A DNA stretch of 7,961 nt from Clostridia bacterium (GCA_017646555.1 JAGCMG010000079.1:1-7961), one strand, 5' to 3'; positions 1 to 5,750 are shown, counted from the stretch's first letter. Numbers and translations: made by a program. The notes: a model not told the origin generated them from the sequence alone.

Positions 1-27
1 ATTTTTAAAAATAACAAGGAAATTTTA

Positions 28-195
28 ATGATTTTTCTATTGACAAGCATCTATAAATTTTCGACAAAAAACTTTTACAAAAATAGGCAGATGTCCAAGA
101 ACGTGGACATCTGCCCATTGACTTTTATAGATTCTTATGATATAAAAGAACAACAACCACGAGCAAGAGAATTCCTTACAGCCAATATGTGGTAA
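28..195 (+). CDS. Possible small or left-truncated ORF, unrecognised
   Basis: The frame is open from base 1 to a TAA at 193-195. An ATG at 28 has a plausible AAGGAA ribosome binding site at 16-21, six bases upstream, giving 55 residues that end in FLTANMW. Because the frame stays open to the window edge, it could instead be the C-terminus of a longer gene. I recognise no family. In favour: the stop lies 18 bases before repeat module A, much as the zinc-ribbon gene stop lies 23 bases from the other A copy. Against: a perfect 12-bp inverted repeat (86-115) and a good promoter (118-146) lie inside the frame, and an AT-rich frame of about 64 codons can arise by chance. It may be a pseudogene remnant. 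Confidence 0.28.
   Translation: MIFLLTSIYKFSTKNFYKNRQMSKNVDICPLTFIDSYDIKEQQPRAREFLTANMW
86..115 (-). terminator. 12-bp perfect hairpin, weak minus-strand terminator candidate
   Basis: Arms 86-97 and 104-115 (GGCAGATGTCCA and its complement) pair perfectly around a 6-base loop. On the minus strand it is followed by an interrupted T-rich tail (TATTTTTG, then TTTTTT further on), which suits a terminator or backup terminator for leftward transcription. On the plus strand no T-tract follows directly, and a promoter starts two bases after the hairpin. Its role is uncertain. Confidence 0.35.
118..146 (+). promoter_or_regulatory. Sigma-A type promoter, plus strand
   Basis: TTGACT (118-123), a 17-base spacer, then TATAAA (141-146) preceded by TG at 138-139 (extended -10). 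Each hexamer matches consensus at five of six positions. Initiation is expected near 153. No convincing gene follows: the transcript would cross the 214-245 hairpin and reach the terminator hairpin at 276-307, giving an RNA of roughly 155 bases. It may make a small non-coding RNA, antisense to the 3' end of the transcript of the gene at 370-1224. Confidence 0.5.
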
Positions 196-213
196 GTAAA
201 ACTTTATAAAATA

Positions 214-266
214 CTTGTAAAGTATAGCACACTATACTTTACAAGCAAAGTCGTGTGTTTTTGCAA
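214..266 (+). repeat. Repeat module A, copy 1, with perfect 14-bp hairpin
   Basis: Bases 221-266 match the reverse complement of 6709-6754 at 44 of 46 positions. The left part forms a perfect hairpin: arms 214-227 and 232-245 around the loop CACA. The module then continues through AAGTCGTGTGTTTTTGCAA. It lies between the stop codon at 195 and hairpin module B. No protein-coding potential is apparent. Confidence 0.88.
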
Positions 267-275
267 GAAAAAAAG

Positions 276-308
276 AAAGACTAACGAAGAATTATTCGTT
301 AGTCTTTT
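276..308. terminator. Bidirectional intrinsic terminator (repeat module B, copy 1)
   Basis: A 13-bp perfect stem (276-288 with 295-307) surrounds the 6-base loop GAATTA. On the plus strand it ends in TTTT. On the minus strand it is followed by a T-rich run (complement of 266-278), so it can end the transcript of the gene at 370-1224 and any rightward transcript from the left. Its arm GACTAACGAA is a variant of GGCTAACGAA in the second copy, with matching changes in both arms. Confidence 0.7.
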
Positions 309-315
309 ATAATGC

Positions 316-361
316 TCTAAAAAATCCCTAAGGGAAGAGCGCAAATACGTTAGCCTTTTTT
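316..361 (-). repeat. Repeat module C, copy 1
   Basis: This is read on the minus strand, the sense of the adjoining gene. It starts 8 bases after the stop codon of the gene at 370-1224. It shares the 17-base core CTTAGGGATTTTTTAGA exactly with 6647-6663. It also resembles copy 3 (7378-7420) in carrying GCTA, ACGTAT and TGCG in the same order. In all three copies it directly follows a stop codon in the sense direction and precedes a terminator hairpin. Confidence 0.75.
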
Positions 362-369
362 ATTTAATT

Positions 370-1224
370 TCACTTTTTAATAGGTAAAAGCATTCGCGTT
401 TCTTTTTTATACTGCAAAAAGCCTTCTTTTTTTGACTGTCTGCCGTCAGCCATAGGTATACTAACCGTGAAAAATAATACGGTGTTAGCCAACGCGCCAG
501 CCACTAAATACCACGCTTTAGGAACGGCAAAAACCACGGAAAGCGCCACGCCCCACCACATAAGAATTTCGCCTAAATAATTTGGATGACGGGAATATTT
601 CCACAATCCGTTTCTGATAAACGCCCCATTCCTATTTTTACGAAAAGCATGCATTTGGCAATCTGCCACGCCTTGTATCGTAATTCCCCCAAGCGAAACG
701 CAAATAAGCACCACGCTAACAGCGTTACCCGTTACGCCGTTTATCACAGCGTATACTGCTGGCAATATGCAACCGTACACTACGAGCGTTGGGACCATAT
801 GTATACCAACGAAATTTATAATAGGATAAAACACGCCCGTTTTTTCTTTGAGCATGGTATAGCGCCAGTCTTGATGATTAAGATTTGCAAAAGCGTACGC
901 CCAGTTTGCCGTTAAACGAATTGCCCAACACGATACGACGATAACGAGCAAAATACCAAGTACGGTTAATTTTCTTCCTATGGCAAACGCCACTAAAATA
1001 ACCGGTGGCTGAACACTCCAGTAAGGGTCGTAAACTGATGCGTTTTCAAAAATAACGCTAAATACGAAGGTTACGATAGTTGCCGTTACGTCTGCAATTA
1101 AAAGCGACAACCACCATTTAAGGTTCAACGCTTTATACACAGCAATACCAACCACCGTGGCAATCAAGTACACCAGCGCGACGATAATAAAACTCACCGT
1201 GCGATTTTGCTTTAGTTTTTTCAT
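370..1224 (-). CDS. DUF1295 / steroid 5-alpha-reductase-like integral membrane protein
   Basis: A polytopic membrane protein of about 284 residues, close to the usual family length. Hydrophobic segments lie near residues 10-33, 39-59, 75-98, 133-160 and 168-186, with more near the C-terminus. Family marks seen are DPYWSVQPP (66-74), RLTANWAYAF (103-112) followed by QDWRY, and the signature NGLWKYSRHPNYLGE (205-219) followed by WWG. This C-terminal signature is shared by DUF1295, steroid reductase-like and isoprenylcysteine methyltransferase-like proteins, which act on lipophilic substrates in the membrane. The actual substrate is unknown. I start at the ATG at 1222-1224: MKKLKQN followed by a membrane helix is a natural N-terminus and GGGGAG lies at 1236-1241. 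A GTG 17 codons upstream falls in a hairpin and is unlikely. The acyltransferase gene upstream has its own terminator, so this gene is probably transcribed separately, though its promoter is not clear. Confidence 0.88.
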   Translation of the reverse strand: MKKLKQNRTVSFIIVALVYLIATVVGIAVYKALNLKWWLSLLIADVTATIVTFVFSVIFENASVYDPYWSVQPPVILVAFAIGRKLTVLGILLVIVVSCWAIRLTANWAYAFANLNHQDWRYTMLKEKTGVFYPIINFVGIHMVPTLVVYGCILPAVYAVINGVTGNAVSVVLICVSLGGITIQGVADCQMHAFRKNRNGAFIRNGLWKYSRHPNYLGEILMWWGVALSVVFAVPKAWYLVAGALANTVLFFTVSIPMADGRQSKKEGFLQYKKETRMLLPIKK

Positions 1225-1246
1225 AAGTTTATATTCTCCCCGATAA

Positions 1247-1287
1247 GCGCATATCGTGTGGCTTATTAAAACCACTACGATACGCGC
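1247..1287 (-). promoter_or_regulatory. 5' leader hairpin before the DUF1295 gene
   Basis: On the minus-strand RNA, GCGCGUAUCGU pairs with ACGAUAUGCGC over 11 bp, including one G-U wobble. After a single bulged A, GUGG pairs with CCAC and closes a 10-base loop. The hairpin ends about five bases before the GGGGAG ribosome binding site. The wobble pairs only in minus-strand RNA (it is A-C on the other strand), which favours a structure in this gene's transcript. No T-tract follows, so it is not a terminator. It may affect translation initiation or mRNA stability. Confidence 0.45.
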
Positions 1288-1300
1288 CGTTTTATCTAAC

Positions 1301-1329
1301 GAAAAACTCGGCTGTTTTCAAACCGAGTT
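1301..1329 (-). terminator. Intrinsic terminator of the PlsC-like gene
   Basis: On the minus strand AACTCGG (1329-1323) pairs with CCGAGTT (1311-1305) around an 11-base loop and runs directly into TTTTT. It starts 9 bases after the stop codon of the gene at 1339-2079. Confidence 0.75.
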
Positions 1330-1338
1330 ATCAATATC

Positions 1339-2079
1339 TTATTCAATTACGCTTGCTTGACTTCTCAATTCATTTAAATCTGCTTTGCCAAGTTCATTAC
1401 AACGGCCTAATAATTTTTTGGCTATTTCTTCTTTTGTTAGCCCGTCTGCTATAAGTTCGGAATATTTTATAGGTTTATCGATTATGTAAACGCGTTCGTC
1501 TTTTTTTAAGTAACTAACAAAAATAGGTGTGTCAATACCTTTTTTATAAGCAAATTCAGCAAGGGCTAAAAACCCTAAAAAGAACCCTTCAAGTTCGTCT
1601 AAATAACCGTTGGTTGAATCTTCCGGAAAAACTACTATATTTTGACCTTTCTTTAGCGCGTCTAAACTTTCTTTAAGCGTTTTATAAAAGCGCGAATCTT
1701 TATAAGTTGAAATCAAATTTAACCCTGCGTAAAACAAGTTGGTAAGCGGTGATGCAATTAAGCAAAACAACCTTGCCAAATGTAAATTCCAGTGCTTTTT
1801 TTCATGATAATAAACGCGGGATTGATACTTATACATTTTAATAAGACCACTATTCATTTCGTGCGCGCCCCAAAATCTAATCGGCGCGTGCATATACATT
1901 TCAAGCGACATAGGCGCTTCCGTCCCCACGTGGTTAGAAAGCATAATGGAACTACTCTCCATCTTTTCGCCAAGATAGATAAACTCAGGCTTTTTATATC
2001 TACCAACCATCAAACACTTTAACGCCCTAAACCAAGCCTTGCCCCTTTTTGGTCTAATAAACTTTTCCTTCTTAGCCAT
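1339..2079 (-). CDS. PlsC-like lysophospholipid acyltransferase family protein, atypical motif I
   Basis: 246 residues, in the normal range for 1-acylglycerol-3-phosphate acyltransferase-like proteins, which transfer acyl chains to lysophospholipids or similar acceptors at the membrane. The block 1 region reads LSNHVGTEAP (47-56). It has the catalytic-type His50 after Asn49, but the Asp expected five residues later (HX4D) is Ala55, with Glu54 just before it. The FPEG block is FPED (151-154), followed by STNGY. A hydrophobic stretch at 104-123 could attach the enzyme to the membrane. The family call is fairly sure. The acceptor and acyl donor are not, and the HX4D change leaves open a changed activity. 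The ATG at 2077-2079 follows GGAAGGTG within a few bases. A terminator ends the gene at 1301-1329. The 150 bases upstream show no promoter I would defend. Confidence 0.8.
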   Translation of the reverse strand: MAKKEKFIRPKRGKAWFRALKCLMVGRYKKPEFIYLGEKMESSSIMLSNHVGTEAPMSLEMYMHAPIRFWGAHEMNSGLIKMYKYQSRVYYHEKKHWNLHLARLFCLIASPLTNLFYAGLNLISTYKDSRFYKTLKESLDALKKGQNIVVFPEDSTNGYLDELEGFFLGFLALAEFAYKKGIDTPIFVSYLKKDERVYIIDKPIKYSELIADGLTKEEIAKKLLGRCNELGKADLNELRSQASVIE

Positions 2080-2225
2080 TTTTCACCTTCCGTAATAATC
2101 TAACATAATTTTACTACTTATTTATTAACTGAAACTAAACTCGTTTTAATTTGTAAAATTTGCTAAAAAGTCTATTTGTGGTAGCATTTCGCAACACCGT
2201 TATACTTAAAAATGCACCAATAACT

Positions 2226-2252
2226 ATAAAAGCCCCCGTTTTTAGGGGGCTT
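2226..2252 (-). terminator. Intrinsic terminator of thrS
   Basis: An 8-bp GC-rich stem (AAGCCCCC / GGGGGCTT; arms 2230-2237 and 2245-2252) has a 7-base loop. On the minus strand it is followed by TTTTATAG. It lies just after the thrS stop codon at 2260-2262. Confidence 0.85.
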
Positions 2253-2259
2253 AAATAAA

Positions 2260-4023
2260 TTAAATTCTGTTTTTATTTTCTTCTATAAGTTTATCAATAA
2301 ACTCATTTAAAGTGTAACTTGTCGTTTCGTTAGTATCTCTATTTCTTACGGAAACAGTTTGGCTTTCAACTTCTTTCGCGCCGATTATTACGATATAAGG
2401 CACTCTATCAACCATTTGCGCTTCTCTAATCATATAGCCAATTTTTTCATTTCGGGTATCGATTTGAACTCTTAAACCAGCGTCTTTTAGAGCCTTATAA
2501 ACTTTGTTACCGTAGTCTAAACTCTTTTCAGAAACAAGTAAAACTTTCGTTTGCATAGGCGCAAGCCAAAGTGGGAATTTACCTGCAAAGTGTTCGGTTA
2601 AAATACCGATAAATCTTTCAATCGAGCCAAAGCAAACTCTGTGTATCATTATAGGGCGTTCCTTTTCACCTTTTTCATTAACGAAATCAAGGTTAAAATT
2701 AATCGGCATTTGGAAGTCAAGTTGAATAGTACCACATTGCCAAGTTCTACCTAAACTGTCTTCTAAATGGAAGTCAATTTTCGGGCCGTAGAACGCGCCG
2801 TCGCCTTCGTTTATTGTGTACGGCAACTTCAATTCTTCAAGCGCCATCTTTAAGCCGTTGGTCGCTGATTCCCAATCCTCGTCGCTACCCATACTATCTT
2901 CTGGACGGGTAGAAAGTTCAACCGAATATTTAAAGCCGAATTTTGAGTATACTTCGTTGATTAAATTTACTACGCCGACGATTTCTTCGGTAATTTGGTC
3001 CTTTCTCATAAAGATATGAGCGTCGTCTTGAGTAAAGCACCTTACTCTAAATAAGCCGTGCAAAGCGCCTTTAAGTTCGTGACGGTGAACGATACCAAGT
3101 TCCCCTGCTCTTAACGGCAAATCACGGTAACTATGTGGTTGACTTTTATAAACCATAACGCCACCGGGGCAGTTCATAGGCTTAATGCAATAAATTTCTT
3201 CGTCAATGACGGTTGAGTACATATTGTTTTTATAATGGTCCCAATGCCCACTCGTTTCCCAAAGTTTTCTATTCATTATAAGTGGGGTTGAAATTTCCAC
3301 GTAGCCGTCACGGTAATGAATATCGCGCCAGTACGATATGAGCGAATTTTTAAGCGCCGTGCCGTTTGGCAAAAAGAACGGAAAACCAGGGCCTTCGTCA
3401 GCCATCATAAAAAGTTCCATTTCTTTACCGATTTTTCTATGGTCACGCTTTTCAGCCTCTTCTAAAAGTTTAAGATGCGCGTCAAGTTCTTCTTGAGCCG
3501 CAAACGCTATACCGTTAATACGCGTTAACATTTTATTGTTTTTATCGCCTTTCCAGTACGCGCCTGATTGTTGAGTAATTTTGAACGCTTTTAGCGCTTT
3601 CGTGTAAGTTAAGTGTGGGCCAACGCACATATCGATATAATCGCCTTGTTGATAGAAAGAAAGTGGCGCGTTTTCATCAATTTCCGAAATGTGTTCTTCC
3701 TTATACTTTTCCTTTCTTTCGCGCATAAGTTTTATCGCGTCGTCCCTATTTAAAATGAACGGTTTTATCGGTAAATTTTCTTTTACGATTTTTTTCATTT
3801 CATTTTCAATTTTAATTAAATCGTCGTCGGTAAGTTTTACTTCCCCCAAATCAACGTCGTAATAAAACCCTTTTTCCGTTGCAGGCCCGAACGCAAAATC
3901 TGCTTGTGGATAAAGACGCTTGATTGCTTGCGCCATTATATGCGCTGCCGTGTGCCTTATAATATGTAATTCTTCTTCCTTTTTACAGTCTAAAACTTTA
4001 CCGTCGTTATAAATTATTTTCAT
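2260..4023 (-). CDS. thrS: Threonyl-tRNA synthetase, without intact TGS domain
   Basis: It charges tRNA-Thr with threonine in the cytoplasm and edits mischarged serine. The 587 residues are about 50 fewer than typical bacterial ThrRS. Editing domain: HTAAH (His24, His28) and CVGPH (Cys133, His137). Catalytic class II core: the zinc ligands Cys285 (in MNCPG), His336 (in DDAHIF) and His461 (in MIHR), motif 2 around FRVRCFTQDD (325-334), and motif 3 around GSIERFIGI. A C-terminal anticodon-binding domain with KVLLVSEKS and RNEKIGYMIRE follows. The shortening is all N-terminal: MKIIYNDGKVLDC looks like the first strand of a TGS domain, then the sequence goes almost straight to the editing domain. 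MIHRVCFGS replaces the more usual MIHRAILGS. The ATG follows AAGGAG by five bases, so the start is firm. A T-box controls expression. Confidence 0.97.
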   Translation of the reverse strand: MKIIYNDGKVLDCKKEEELHIIRHTAAHIMAQAIKRLYPQADFAFGPATEKGFYYDVDLGEVKLTDDDLIKIENEMKKIVKENLPIKPFILNRDDAIKLMRERKEKYKEEHISEIDENAPLSFYQQGDYIDMCVGPHLTYTKALKAFKITQQSGAYWKGDKNNKMLTRINGIAFAAQEELDAHLKLLEEAEKRDHRKIGKEMELFMMADEGPGFPFFLPNGTALKNSLISYWRDIHYRDGYVEISTPLIMNRKLWETSGHWDHYKNNMYSTVIDEEIYCIKPMNCPGGVMVYKSQPHSYRDLPLRAGELGIVHRHELKGALHGLFRVRCFTQDDAHIFMRKDQITEEIVGVVNLINEVYSKFGFKYSVELSTRPEDSMGSDEDWESATNGLKMALEELKLPYTINEGDGAFYGPKIDFHLEDSLGRTWQCGTIQLDFQMPINFNLDFVNEKGEKERPIMIHRVCFGSIERFIGILTEHFAGKFPLWLAPMQTKVLLVSEKSLDYGNKVYKALKDAGLRVQIDTRNEKIGYMIREAQMVDRVPYIVIIGAKEVESQTVSVRNRDTNETTSYTLNEFIDKLIEENKNRI

Positions 4024-4029
4024 AATTAC

Positions 4030-4263
4030 TCCTTTATTTAGCGCTAAAAAACGCCCTTATTGCCATTTGGCAATAAGGGCGCTTAATTTAGCGCGGTTCC
4101 ACCTTAATTTTTATCTCTTTGCCGGATAACGACGGCATACGTCCCCTCTTGTTACCGTGGGGCGACTCAGGAGTGGTCTTCGCTTAAAATTCTAAAAAGG
4201 TCGCACCAAACCCTTTCTCTCTTGATAGAATTTTTAAGTTACTCTTTCCGTCTTCGTCTTTAC
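4030..4263 (-). promoter_or_regulatory. T-box leader of thrS, Thr specifier
   Basis: A riboswitch that senses uncharged tRNA-Thr. Seen on the minus strand in order: a Stem I helix (CTTAAAAATTCTA with TAGAATTTTAAG) carrying an AGAGAG bulge and a GGTG element; a basal pairing GAGT/ACTC; and next to it the specifier codon ACC (4177-4175), a Thr codon. Later comes the canonical T-box AAGGTGGAACCGCG (4105-4092), then a strong terminator (4046-4081). Uncharged tRNA-Thr should bind the specifier and the T-box bulge and favour antitermination. The Stem I boundaries were assigned by eye. Confidence 0.95.
4046..4081 (-). terminator. Regulated terminator of the T-box leader
   Basis: A 14-bp perfect stem (4052-4065 with 4068-4081) is followed on the minus strand by six T residues (4051-4046). 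It lies between the T-box motif and the thrS ribosome binding site, as expected for the attenuating terminator that competes with the antiterminator. Confidence 0.93.
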
Positions 4264-4269
4264 TTTTTT

Positions 4270-4298
4270 AGTATAGCACCGACTTTTTTTATTGTCAA
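4270..4298 (-). promoter_or_regulatory. thrS promoter
   Basis: On the minus strand: TTGACA (4298-4293), a 17-base spacer, TATACT (4275-4270), and TGC immediately before the -10 (extended -10). The start is expected near 4263, just before T-box Stem I. No clear terminator separates it from the gene at 4327-4761, so some read-through from that operon into the T-box is possible. Confidence 0.85.
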
Positions 4299-4326
4299 TA
4301 CATTATCAAAAATATGTAGGAATTTT

Positions 4327-4761
4327 TTAACTTTTATTGACTTTTATATACCTTTCGGCAATATCACCTGCAATACGACAAATTTCAGCACAAGGACGCT
4401 TTTTATAGTACTCTTTAGTCCTTTCTTCAGGGTTCCCTATCTTTGCATTTTGGTTTTCACCTAAAAGGTCAGCACAAATAAGAGAGCCTAATTCTTTCTT
4501 AAAATCAGCGCAAGCATCCTGAATGATTTTATAAAGTTCAACCTTGCTTTTGCCGTGTGCACAAGTTGCTGAAATTACTGCAACCATACCCGACACAGCC
4601 CCGCATACAAGCCTTTGACGGCCTATTCCACCACCAAAGCCAAGCATTAAATTACTTAAAGTTTCTTCATCAATATTAAGTTCGTCTTTAAATGCAAGTG
4701 CCACTGCTTGAGAACAAGCAAGCCCCGACTTAAAATTGTTTTCTGCCAATTGTCCTTTCAT
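4327..4761 (-). CDS. C_GCAxxG_C_C family protein
   Basis: A 144-residue cysteine-rich cytoplasmic protein of the family named for its C...GCAxxG...C...C pattern. The biochemical role is not established; the conserved cysteines suggest redox or metal/Fe-S chemistry. Seen here: Cys16 in GLACSQAV, the Gly-rich GFGGGIG (41-47), VCGAVSG (52-58; the GCA motif has Val in place of the first Gly), Cys67, Cys84, Cys96 in SLICADLLG, and the C-terminal PCAEICRIAGDIAERY with Cys124 and Cys128. The ATG lies one base after the stop of the radical SAM gene. Its ribosome binding site AAGGTGG is inside the end of that gene, so the two are cotranscribed and probably translationally coupled. This suggests a shared pathway, but the partner function is not shown by the sequence. 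Confidence 0.9.
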   Translation of the reverse strand: MKGQLAENNFKSGLACSQAVALAFKDELNIDEETLSNLMLGFGGGIGRQRLVCGAVSGMVAVISATCAHGKSKVELYKIIQDACADFKKELGSLICADLLGENQNAKIGNPEERTKEYYKKRPCAEICRIAGDIAERYIKVNKS

Positions 4762-4762
4762 A

Positions 4763-5677
4763 CTATTCCACCTTAAATTTACAGCCTGCCGTTATGCCGT
4801 TATTTATCATATAATTATGAATAGCGTTTAAATTTTTCTTCTTTTCCGTCGTCCAAATCGGCGCTAAAAGGTTTTCCTTTTCCCCGTCACCAGTTATTCT
4901 ATGAACGACGATTTTTTCAGGTAGCCGTGATAAAATTTCAGCCACGGCTTTAATATAAAATTCGCGCGAAATCGGTTTATAATTCCCCGACAAATATTCC
5001 TTTTCAAGTTTTGTGCCTTTTAGAACGAAAAGAGAGTGAATTTTTACGCCTTTAATATTATGGTTTGCTAAAAATGACGCCGTGTTTATAACTTCACTCA
5101 TATCTTCGCCGTTAAGCCCGACTATAATATGCGCTACAACGTCTATTCCGTTATCGTTTAATAATTTTACTGTTTTAGTAAATTCAGCTGTTTCATAACA
5201 CCGATTATATCGTTTCGCGATATCATCATTAGAAGTTTGTAAGCCTAATTCGCACCATACGTACCCCTTTGTTTTGAATTTTTTAAGGATTTTAACCTTT
5301 TCCTCATCAATACAGTCGGGACGCGTTGCTACGGCAAGCGCTTTAATATTTTCGTCGGCAAAAAATGCCGTTTCGTATAATTTTTCAAGTTCGTTTGCGC
5401 TTTTATAAGTCGACGAAAAATTTTGAAAATATACTGCGAATTTATTGGCTTTTTTGTTGTTTTTAGCAAACTCTATGCCCGATTTTACTTGCGTTAAAAT
5501 ATCGCCGTTAAAAGCGTGTTCGCCAGCGCCTTTTTCGTTACAAAACGCGCAACCACCGTAACCTTTTAGGCCGTCGCGATTAGGACAAGTAAAACCACCG
5601 TCAATGGGTAGTTTATAAAGTGGTTCGTTAAAATTATCTATAAAAAATTCTTTAACGGAATAATACGGCTTTTTCAT
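4763..5677 (-). CDS. Radical SAM protein, YtqA/YhcC (TIGR01212) family, MnmL-like
   Basis: 304 residues, usual family length. Near the N-terminus, after LYKLPIDGGFTCPNRDG, Cys31, Cys43 and Cys46 (CX11CX2C) form the family's wide-spaced [4Fe-4S]/SAM motif. The barrel follows with YFQNFSSTYK, ATRPDCI, ELGLQTSND and HIIVGLNGE. The C-terminal part contains HSLFVLKGT and VHRITGDG. In Bacillus subtilis and Streptococcus mutans the YtqA subgroup has been linked to making mnm5s2U at the tRNA wobble position (MnmL). In B. subtilis it sits with the methylase MnmM. No MnmM gene is visible here, so the tRNA role is an inference. It is first in an operon with a C_GCAxxG_C_C gene. The M1 start matches the family N-terminus. 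There is no ribosome binding site, because the -10 box ends six bases before the ATG, which points to leaderless translation. Confidence 0.9.
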   Translation of the reverse strand: MKKPYYSVKEFFIDNFNEPLYKLPIDGGFTCPNRDGLKGYGGCAFCNEKGAGEHAFNGDILTQVKSGIEFAKNNKKANKFAVYFQNFSSTYKSANELEKLYETAFFADENIKALAVATRPDCIDEEKVKILKKFKTKGYVWCELGLQTSNDDIAKRYNRCYETAEFTKTVKLLNDNGIDVVAHIIVGLNGEDMSEVINTASFLANHNIKGVKIHSLFVLKGTKLEKEYLSGNYKPISREFYIKAVAEILSRLPEKIVVHRITGDGEKENLLAPIWTTEKKKNLNAIHNYMINNGITAGCKFKVE

Positions 5678-5683
5678 AGAAAA

Positions 5684-5712
5684 ATTATAGCATATTTAAC
5701 ACGCTTTTGCAA
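5684..5712 (-). promoter_or_regulatory. Promoter of the radical SAM operon, apparently leaderless
   Basis: On the minus strand: TTGCAA (5712-5707), a 17-base spacer ending TGC, then a perfect TATAAT (5689-5684). Only TTTTCT separates the -10 box from the ATG at 5677-5675, so transcription should begin at or next to the A of the start codon. It is divergent from the mrp promoter, with the two -35 boxes nine bases apart. Confidence 0.75.
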
Positions 5713-5721
5713 CGGTTAAAT

Positions 5722-5750
5722 TTGACATATACTTTTATAAGTGGTAAAAT
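5722..5750 (+). promoter_or_regulatory. mrp promoter
   Basis: TTGACA (5722-5727), a 17-base spacer, TAAAAT (5745-5750), with TGG before the -10 (extended -10). The start is expected near 5757, leaving a leader of about 36 bases with the AGAGG ribosome binding site. A second TATAAT at 5761-5766 lacks a suitable -35 box. Confidence 0.85.

Noticed and set aside
86..245. CRISPR or tandem repeat array at the left edge
   Set aside because: The hairpins at 86-115 and 214-245 are unrelated in sequence, and there are no regularly spaced direct repeats.
586..915. 109-codon plus-strand reading frame
   Set aside because: It lies wholly inside the DUF1295 gene on the opposite strand, whose family motifs are clear. 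It has no ribosome binding site and shows no recognisable motif.
1225..1275. Upstream GTG start adding 17 residues to the DUF1295 protein
   Set aside because: The extension translates the 5' hairpin and the ribosome binding site. The downstream ATG begins a normal Lys-rich N-terminus before a membrane helix.
1792..2022. Plus-strand frame across the acyltransferase gene, and similar frames at 2816-3019, 4222-4464, 5900-6091 and 6285-6488
   Set aside because: All are antisense shadows of well-supported genes or of the T-box region, with low-complexity or meaningless translations.
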